From contig CM044306.1 in the NCBI GenBank assembly GCA_024291935.2, positions 4,846,501-4,910,500 on the forward strand: 64,000 nt of DNA, in the 5' to 3' direction. The position numbers were made by a program, and so were the translations under genes. The stretch is from Okapia johnstoni (Eukaryota > Chordata > Mammalia > Artiodactyla > Giraffidae). This document shows, piece after piece, positions 56,425-64,000 of the stretch; the stretch's first letter is position 1; each line of letters begins with the position of its first letter. Under the pieces are notes generated by a model, which made no database searches, had not been told where the DNA came from, and saw nothing but the letters and a program-made list of their open reading frames with translations.

Positions 56425-57373
56425 GTTTTAAGGATTACATGCAGTAAAGCATGCAAAACACTTAGCGCAAAAACTGGCCTAAAGACTCTATAAATAACTG
56501 GTGCTGCATTTGCTTAAAATTTGTCTCTATTTTTCCTGTGATAAGAGTAAGTCATTGGAGAAAATAACCAAACAGGAAGAAATGAAGGATCTCAGGGGGA
56601 ACCAGGGGATTCAGGGAGACGATGACTGTTAAGAGAAAAACCTATCATTACTATCAGAGAGACGTGAAGGCGTTGACGAAATCCACAAAAAAGCACGGGA
56701 TGCTAGAGAGAGAACAAAACAAACCAGAAACAGGGAGAGGAAGAAACTGTTTTCAGAAACGGAAATTCTGAAGCAAACAACAGCAAAAGACACATTTGCT
56801 CTTTTTATGGAGTTATAGGCAATGAAATTCCCCACCACGCAGAATAAAACAGCAAAGATTTTATAAGAAACAGAAAGGAGAGGAAAATGAGACACTGGGT
56901 CCAGGAAGTCCAAGAGCCAACTAATAAGACTGATGAGAAGAGAACAGAGAACCAGAGGGGGAGCTGTTAAAGGAACATCAAATAGCACTTCCCAGAACCA
57001 AAGGGCGCTGGTTTCCAAACCAAGATATTGCAGATATAGTATCTAAACATACTTAGACATGTGGGAGAAAGTTTCTCAAGAAACAGACAAAAGTGGTTAC
57101 TTCTTAAAAGAGGATGGGGCCATGGTGGGGTGTGGGGGGTGGGGAGACTGCCTTTTTTTTTTTTCTTTCTAAGCCTTTTATTAATATTTGCTCTTTCTAC
57201 CCCCAACTAAAATAAATAAATTTATTTAAAAAAATTTAAAAAAAAAAACATTTGCTCTTTCTAAATCTGTGCATCTCTTACTCTGAAAAAAATAAATGAT
57301 GATTCCAAAACTTGAGCCCCACTTAAATATCTAAGAAGTCATTAGTGAAGGACACCATGGTTATGTGAGGTTT
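56425..57373. other. Intronic stretch, nothing recognised
   Basis: A and T runs at 57152-57163 and 57238-57249. No gene or repeat family could be supported. Confidence 0.45.
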
Positions 57374-57375
57374 GA

Positions 57376-57580
57376 AAGTGTTAGTCACTCAGTCGTGTCC
57401 GACTCTTTAAGATCCCCTGGATTGTAGCCCGTCAGGCTCCTCTGTCCATGGGATTCTCCAGGCAAGGATACTGGAGTGGGTAGCCATTCCCTTCTTCAGG
57501 GGGTCCTCCCGACCCAGGGCTCAAATCCAGGTCTCCTGCAATGCAGGAAGACTCTTTACCATCTGAGCCAAATATGCTTC
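57376..57580 (-). mobile_element. Bov-tA SINE
   Basis: Reverse orientation: agtgttagtcactcagtcgt to ctttaccatctgagccaaat. Confidence 0.9.
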
Positions 57581-57584
57581 ACTT

Positions 57585-57680
57585 ATAAATCCCATGGACG
57601 GAGAAGCCTGGCGGGCTACAATCCATGGGGTCGCAAAGACTCAGACACGACTGAATGACTTCACTTCACTTCACTTCATC
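57585..57680 (+). mobile_element. BovA 3' fragment
   Basis: aatcccatggacggagaagc to actgaatgacttcacttcac, ending in an (acttc)n tail. Confidence 0.88.
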
Positions 57681-57955
57681 CCTCAATAAAGATGAAAACA
57701 AATATTATGGCCAATTTGTATAATGAAGTACCATGCAACCCCCAAAACACGGTTTATCGTGAAAGAACACATTTTTAAACACTATGCATGGTATGACCCC
57801 ATCTTTTAAATGATGTGTGAACGAAGAGAAGTACAGAAGAGCACGCTGCTGAGAAGAGAGATTCGGAGGCATTACCTAGGAATGAATAAGAGGGATGCGT
57901 GGTGATATCGAGGACCACAGAGACTGGAGAAAAGCTCTTCCAAAACTGTCACACC

Positions 57956-58172
57956 CGGGGCTTCCCTGGTGGCCCGGGGTTAAGAATCCACCTTGCAATG
58001 CAGAGGACGCGGGTTCAGTCCCTGGTCGGGGAACTGGGATCCCACACACCCCACCAACTAAGACCGAGCATCGCAACCACTGAGCTGGTGACCCACAACC
58101 AGAGGGTGCACACGGCAGCGGGAGATCCTGCCTGATGCGAGGAAGGACCAACACAGCCAAATAAATAAACGT
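57956..58172 (+). mobile_element. CHR-type SINE, long form
   Basis: gggcttccctggtggcccgg head, gggttcagtccctggtcggg box, cgcaaccactgagctggtga, and an aataaataaac end. Confidence 0.9.
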
Positions 58173-58206
58173 TTCTAAAGCTTGTGATACCCATTACACT
58201 GATTTA

Positions 58207-58538
58207 TGTGTGTGTGTGCTTAGTCGCTCAGTCGTTTCCTACTCTTTGTGACCCCACGGACTGTAGCCCGCCAGGCTCCTCTGTCCACAGGATTCTCCAG
58301 GCAGGAATACTGGAGTGGGTTGCCATGCCCTCTTCCAGGGGATCTTCCCAACCCAGGGATCGAACCCAGGTCTCCCGCACTGCAGGCGGATTCTTTACCA
58401 TCTAGCCACGAGGGAAGCCCAAGAATACTGGAGTGGGTAGCCTATCCCTTCTCCAGGAGATCTTCCTGACCCAGGAATCAAACTGGGGTCTCCCGCATTG
58501 CAGGCGAATTCTTTACCAGCTGAGCTTCCAGGGAAGCC
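58207..58538 (-). mobile_element. Two Bov-tA SINE units in tandem
   Basis: Reverse orientation. The first unit, from gtgtgtgtgcttagtcgctc, ends gagggaagcccaagaatact and runs into a second partial unit that ends gagcttccagggaagcccgc. Same arrangement as at 19478-19777. Confidence 0.9.
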
Positions 58539-58609
58539 CGCACTGGTTTATATCAATCCCAAATTCCTCGTGTATCCTCCACCATTTCCCTCGATATGAC
58601 ATGATAGTG

Positions 58610-58830
58610 ATCAACGGGCACTGGACATTTGCAATGTGCCAACCACTCCGCTAAGTGCCTCAGATATATTTACTCATTTCAACCGCACAGCAACCCTGTG
58701 ATGGAGACCATCCTATGAGCCCCGTTTTACAGATGAGGAAACTGAGGCTTACAAAGTCTAAGTTAACTAGCCCAAGCTCACACAGATAATAAGTTGAGGA
58801 GTCAGGACCAAAACCAAGCAAGGTGTCTCC
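58610..58830 (+). mobile_element. MIR SINE
   Basis: gcaatgtgccaaccactccg, ccgttttacagatgaggaaa and agctcacacagataataagt. Confidence 0.88.
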
Positions 58831-59794
58831 AGGGCTCACAGTAACACCAGAGTGCACGCCCGCTAGGAAAAAGGCACTATGTCTCGGGGCCCGGTGGCCC
58901 CTGCCCCAAGCTCAACCCTCAGGGCTGACTGATGGTTTGCGACATTTCCTGGCATGACTACATCCTGAGAACTTCATCATAATTAAATCGTGGGGAAATT
59001 TTCAAAGTGCTTCAGAGATGTAATGAGTTTACATTCAATTAGTTTCTTCCTTCATTGGGAGAATCAGAAAGACCGATTTCCTTACAGACTCCACGGGGAG
59101 GATTTCTCACTGCCTATTTGGAGATTTCATTCTGAGGTTCCAGGGATATAAATCAGTGCACACAGAATATCTGGAGAAACTGGGCTTGACTTAAAGGCAG
59201 CCAACCTCAAAGAAACCCTCAAACGTGCCACACTCATGTAACACATTTCAAAAGTATCGTTAGAAGCCTGTACTAAGGACCAAGTCTCAACAGTAAAAAC
59301 AGCAGCTCCTGCCTTCTAGGGGAGCTACAGACGCTTGTCAAAAGGTACTAAATCCCAGCTTAGAGGGGGCTGAGAGATAATGATGGAAGAAATGAGATGT
59401 TAAATTTCCCTAAGGAGCAAACTTTTGATGGCAAGGATCGGGGAGGGACCAGGCTCCCAGAGGGACAGAGCAGGCAAACCCCTAGGCTTTCAGAACTGGC
59501 TCCATAATGAGAAAGCCAAGGTGGGGTAAAGGAAAGGCAAACTCCCCAGAACAGTTGGCAACAATTTATTTTCAACTCAACCTGCACAGTACCAAGCACA
59601 TTCCTGCTCCGAGTCAGTTTGGATGCTAGCTATCTCCAGCAGGAAGGGGTTCCCCTTCTCTAGGGACTTCATGAGGTGAGGTCGCACTTAGGGTACCCCA
59701 CACTGGTTCGTGAAATGTGGATGTGAAAATATTCAGGCACAGTAAAGCTCTCAAAGGAAGTATAGATCTATGGGGGGAATAAAGACTTATCCTT
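58831..59794. other. Intronic stretch, nothing recognised
   Basis: No repeat or coding signal could be supported. Confidence 0.5.
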
Positions 59795-60180
59795 CTTCAT
59801 CCATCCACCCATCTACTCATCCATCCATCCATCAATCATCCATCCATATCCATCCATCTATCTGCTCACCTATCTATCCATCTGTCCATCCATCCACCTA
59901 CCTGTTGATCCATCTATCCATCCATCCATCTACCCATGCATGTATCCATCCATCCATCCATATCTTACCCATCTATCCATCCATCCACCTAACTGTTCAT
60001 CCATCTATCCATCCATCTACCCACCTATTCATTCATCCATCTATCCATCCATCTACCCACCTACTCATTCATCCATCTATCCATACATCTACCCATCCAT
60101 TCATCCATCCACCCACCGATCCACTCACCTATCTATCCATCCATCTCCAACCATTACCCATCCATCAACCCACCCATTTG
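59795..60180. repeat. (ATCC)n-type tetranucleotide array, about 390 bp
   Basis: Nearly 100 imperfect four-base units (atcc with atct, accc and attc variants) with longer period patterns of about 40-60 bases. The long open frames across it read as Ser/Ile/His/Pro repeats and are a by-product of the repeat. Confidence 0.95.
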
Positions 60181-61970
60181 GGCATTTATTTATCTGTTTA
60201 CTAATTCAAAAAAATTCATTGAGAGCCTTCCACATGTTAGGGGTACTTCCTTAGACTCTCCTCTGATTCTTCTCTTTTTGAAACTGCACTACACATGACT
60301 CCCCCACTGCCAGGGCACTCTCACTCCCCCCCTCCTTTATTCTCTCCATGACACGTGTCTCTGTCAGACGCACTGTAAGTTTCACTGTAGAGTTTCTCAC
60401 GTGGCTCTCGGCTAGAAGGCAGCCCTAGGAGGGTGGGCATGTTTGTTTGCTTTGCTTACTGTTTTCTACCGTGTGCCTAAAAGAGTGCCTGGCTCACCCT
60501 GGGTGGGGGAGTTCGGGGGGAAGTATCAGCAGGACCACTGGAGGCCCCTTCTTTTCCCTCCCGCCTTAAGCATCCCATGCACAAGTCAAACAAAGGAGTC
60601 CAGCGTGGGACAGAAAACACTCCTCATTATTATACGCAAATAATAAAAACAAGCTACAGGATGAGGTAACAGATGGGAAAGGGTTTTGAAAAATATGAAG
60701 CCATAAACCAATGTCACAGAATAGTATTTGGGGCTCACGAGCCCATAAGATCTCTGAAGTTAGCACACAGACACCCTACTCCCCACAGGCTCCTTGATGC
60801 ATAATTACAAAGTGCCGCACACACTGGAATCAGTAATCTACTTAAAGCTTATGCACAGGCAATGACTCCGTGCCCCTTCCTCCGCTTTAAATACAATACT
60901 AATCCATTTTCCCCTTGTTTATGCCTTTAACAGATACATATTCTTTCTACCCTCCTGGAGAACTAACTCACTTAGCCCCAGGGCTGTCGTGGTTGATTTC
61001 TTCACAGAAGACCAGAAACGGTTTCAGAAACAGAAAGGTTTCCAAAAAAAAAAAAAAAAAAAACTCCTATAGCAGAAAAAAGGAGAGAATAGAAAATCCA
61101 CGGCAGGTAAGAGGAAGCCTCTCCCCACACACACTGCTTGTCAACTGCACGATTCTCTAGGACAGCTGAACCTCCCTGGGTGTGACAGTTCTATTCCGTG
61201 GGGAACCAGCTCCTGGCCTCCAGCCAGAGTCAGATGTAGGGATTAAAAGGCAGGGCAGCCAGACAGCAAAGATCAGCTTCCACGGGCAAGCTATCAAAGT
61301 GTTTGCCGTCCTGGTATTTCGGAGGGCACAGAAGCATTACACGGTCATGACTGGATTTTTCCTCCCACCATGGAAGAAGGGAAAGGATTTCAGTCTTGGT
61401 GGAGCCCTGAGATGCTTGCCTGGAGGTTACAGGACTTGCTGCTAATCACGTGGATTATAAGGAGCTAGAAATGCAACCCAGGGCTCACGACTCCCAGGCC
61501 CAGTCCCAGCGCTCTCTCTACTACTGCCTCGGCTCAGAGCCCTGCTTCCTGGCCTCGGCTGCCTGGGAAAAAAAAAAACAGCACTCCTGAGATCCGACTC
61601 CTTGGGGTGGGAGGCGTCGGGATGGAGGTCTTACTCCCATCCTGCACCCTGATCCTGAGGCCAAGAGCCTCTCCAGGCCCTGAGAAAGCAGCCAGCAAGG
61701 ATGCTCAGCCCGAGATTACAGCTCCTCTGAGCTCCGCGTTTCTCACCACCCTGGTCGGGGACAATGAGATGAATAAAAACCTCAGCCTGGCACCACCCCA
61801 GTGCACTGCCCACACACCCGCCCGAGACATGCCAGGTCGGGCTTTCTCTTCATCTGTCTCACCCTCAGCAGAAAGCTCTTTATATCCGTAACTTGTGGTC
61901 ATCCAGTGAGGTGCGACTCGCCTGCAAAGAGGGAAGAAGGTTGATCCCTGAATTTAAAAGGACATTTTGG
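60181..61970. other. Intronic stretch, A run only
   Basis: A run of about 20 A at 61044-61063. Otherwise nothing recognised. Confidence 0.5.
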
Positions 61971-61971
61971 G

Positions 61972-62157
61972 GGATGTCCCTGGTGGTTCAGCGGTTAAGA
62001 CTCCGCCTCCAACACACGGGATGCAGGTTCAATCCTTGATCAGAGAACTGAGATCCCCCATGCTCCATGGCAACTAAACCCACTAAAGCCACAGCTAGTG
62101 AGAAGCCCACACGCCACAAAGATCCACGCAGCTAAAAAATGAATAAATTTAAAAAGG
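61972..62157 (+). mobile_element. CHR-type SINE, long form
   Basis: gggatgtccctggtggttca head, ggttcaatccttgatcagag box, ccacaaagatccacgcagct and an A-rich tail. Confidence 0.9.
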
Positions 62158-62916
62158 GGGGGGACATTTTGGAATTCAAAAAAAGAAATCAAAGTAACAC
62201 AGGTGCAGGATAATGAAACCAAGAAATGCAGAAGCATGGAATATTGAAAAAAAAAAAAAAGGCAAACAAACAGTATTTGGCCCAAGTTTCTTCCAAATCC
62301 ACAGCTTGGATGCACAATGTACCCACTCATGGGAGGCCAGGAGTCCTCTACACACAGAGATTCCAGGGAGATCACATGACTGCTAGCCACAGAATGCCAC
62401 CTCACTCGATAGCTAATTCTTGCTTCCAGAACAATGTAGCCCTTGTCCTGAGAAGAACTGAGCCCTTTCCTCCCAGGAGACCAGAACACCTCTGACTAAT
62501 CCGGCCCACCGACTCCCCTTCTCTGCAGCTTGCAGAGCACAAAGCTTCACTGGCTCTTTGAACTTCTTCCTTGAGTGTTTAAGTTAACAAATGTAATGGA
62601 AACGGAGAAAGCCAGCACTTGGTCTCACTGGCGGGACGGCCAGAGGAAGGCTGGAAGGCACAAGGGGAAACAAGATGAAGGGGGACCCGGGGACGCGGTC
62701 CAGTGATCGCAGGGCGAGGGACGGGCCGGCCCAGGCCGGTTAACCTGCGGCATCCCCCCGGGAACAGCAATCAGCCCACAGGGACACACACAGAACCTGA
62801 GTCAGGCTGGCGGCTCGCTGCCTGTGAGCCTCGACCCCAAGCGCCGGGGCAGACCTCGCTCCTCGGGACCTGAGCCTGAGAGGAGGTGGACAGACTACTG
62901 AAAATGGAGCCACACA
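62158..62916. other. Intronic stretch, GC-rich at 62640-62880
   Basis: A CpG-bearing GC-rich part but no recognised gene, repeat or splice signal. Confidence 0.5.
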
Positions 62917-62917
62917 G

Positions 62918-63035
62918 GGACTTCCCTGGTGGTCCAGGGGCTAAGACTCCACACTTCCAAAGCAAGGGGCACGGGTTCGACCCCCGGCTGGGGAACTAAG
63001 ATCCCACATGCAGGCCCCGCCCCCCCCAAAAAAAG
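62918..63035 (+). mobile_element. CHR-type SINE
   Basis: agggacttccctggtggtcc head, gggttcgacccccggctggg box, actaagatcccacatgcagg, and a C/A-rich end. Confidence 0.92.
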
Positions 63036-63509
63036 ATGGAAAAAGGAAAATGAAGCCACACAAAGCAAAGCAGGGCCAGGAGATGGAAAAAAGCAGGTCC
63101 CAGCAACAGCCTTTGATCCAAAATGTAGCAGATTCTGAGGCAGGCTCTGTGCCTGGATATGTTAATTGCTTGCACCAATACATGTCTTTTCTTCCTTGTG
63201 CCAGACTGAGCTGGCTTTCCCCAAAAGCCCCTGACTGATGCAAACAGACGGATGGACTTATTTTTTATTATGCACCCTTTTGTATTACTTGAATTTCTTA
63301 CCAAGTTCATCTATCACTCCTTCATTTCAAAAGAAACTAGCTAAAGAAAGAACTAACACAGCTCACTGTAAAAAAAAAAAAAAAAATACAGAAAATGCAC
63401 ACCGAGAAGGCAGGCCAATGATACCGTTAGGGCTCAAAGCTCTCTCTGCACTACGCTCTGCGACCAAGAGTGCTAACTGCCTGCTCAAGTTCCACTGTCC
63501 TCTCTCCTT
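63036..63509. other. Intronic stretch, A run
   Basis: A run of about 17 A at 63370-63386. Nothing else recognised. Confidence 0.5.
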
Positions 63510-63905
63510 CAGTAACACAGTCCCAATGTAAAGACCACGTATCTTAGCCTTCCATGCAGCTAGAGAGGTCTTACCAATAAGTTCTGGCCAATGAGTTATA
63601 AATAGAGCTGTCATGCAAGACCTGCAAGGAACCTCCCTCCTTCCTGCCATTTTGCTGCCCAGAAAGCAGATATGATGGCCTGATCTCTAGCAGCTATTTT
63701 GGGCCAGAAAGACGAAGGCTCCCATCTGGTGCAAGGTGATGAGTAAAAGAGGAGTCTAGATCCCTGGTGACTCCATGGAACTATGTTTCCCAGCCATGGT
63801 CTCCAGATTTCTTCTACATCAGAGGAGGCTTTCTTACTTAAGCCGCTATTTTTGGGTTTCAGTTACACTCAGTCAAACCTCATCCTAATGGATACAGACC
63901 ACTAA
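63510..63905 (+). mobile_element. Possible old MaLR-type LTR fragment
   Basis: ttcctgccattttgctgccc and cttaagccgctatttttggg followed by tttcagttacactcagtcaa resemble the 3' end of MLT-type LTRs. The assignment is weak. Confidence 0.35.
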
Positions 63906-64000
63906 AAGCAGAGTGAGCAGCAAGAAGCATCACCATCAGTACAACTAGCCGTAGGTGTCTGGTTACCATGGAGACCACCCCAACACACAGATTCCAAGGA

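Larger units (their letters stand above)
41188..64000 (-). other. SLC39A11: Inferred intron upstream of the SLC39A11 exon
   Basis: Inferred from the acceptor site ending at 41188 and the absence of any recognised upstream ZIP11 exon. It hosts the BAG1 retrocopy in the same orientation as the host gene, plus many SINE and LINE insertions. Confidence 0.7.

Noticed and set aside
59770..60254. Long Ser/Ile/His/Pro-rich open frames
   Set aside because: They are by-products of the ATCC tetranucleotide array, which lacks stops in several frames.

Overview
The window is mammalian, from a ruminant and most likely a bovid. It carries many copies of the RTE-type LINE BovB, its derived Bov-tA and BovA2 SINEs, tRNA-Glu-derived CHR SINEs, ruminant-type L1 3' ends, and old mammalian repeats (MIR, L2, MER5, MLT1). 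BovB with its Bov SINEs is diagnostic of Ruminantia; species cannot be fixed from sequence alone. There is no bacterial, phage or plasmid signal.

Only two protein-coding signals stand out, both on the minus strand. Positions 41187-41029 form one internal exon of SLC39A11 (ZIP11, a zinc transporter): 53 whole codons with a canonical acceptor and donor. SLC39A11 is known in mammals as a very large gene with long introns, and no other exon was recognised, so the window is read as intron on both sides of this exon. About 7 kb upstream of the exon in the direction of transcription lies an intronless copy of BAG1 (about 48421-50345). It has an uninterrupted reading frame through the ubiquitin-like and BAG domains, the long 3' UTR, and the CpG-rich first-exon region of the parent gene. 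It is a retrocopy inside the SLC39A11 intron, on the same strand as the host gene.

Layout: 1-5.5 kb holds an L1 3' end, CHR SINEs, an unusual CpG-bearing patch at 1.04-2.0 kb with exon-like splice signals, and an LTR at 3.8-4.3 kb. 5.6-10.1 kb is L1 debris followed by the longest BovB copy (7.86-10.08 kb). 10-23.5 kb has MER5, an MLT1 LTR split by SINEs, more BovB, an ERV LTR with a 67-bp internal tandem duplication, and several L1 fragments. 23.5-41 kb alternates old L2, MIR, MLT1 and MER5 repeats with young SINEs, and includes a 92-bp direct duplication spaced 1,040 bp apart (38.7 and 39.8 kb). 41-51 kb holds the SLC39A11 exon, more LTR and L1 remnants and the BAG1 retrocopy. 51-64 kb has an L1 split by BovB, SINE clusters, a 390-bp ATCC-type tetranucleotide array (59.8-60.2 kb) and ordinary intronic sequence.

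Nothing here forms an operon-like or novel multi-gene system. The observations most worth a second look are the open BAG1 retrocopy and the state of its alternative start codons, the exon-like patch near 1.1-1.3 kb, and the local 92-bp duplication. Repeat boundaries were read by eye and are approximate to about 10-30 bases.
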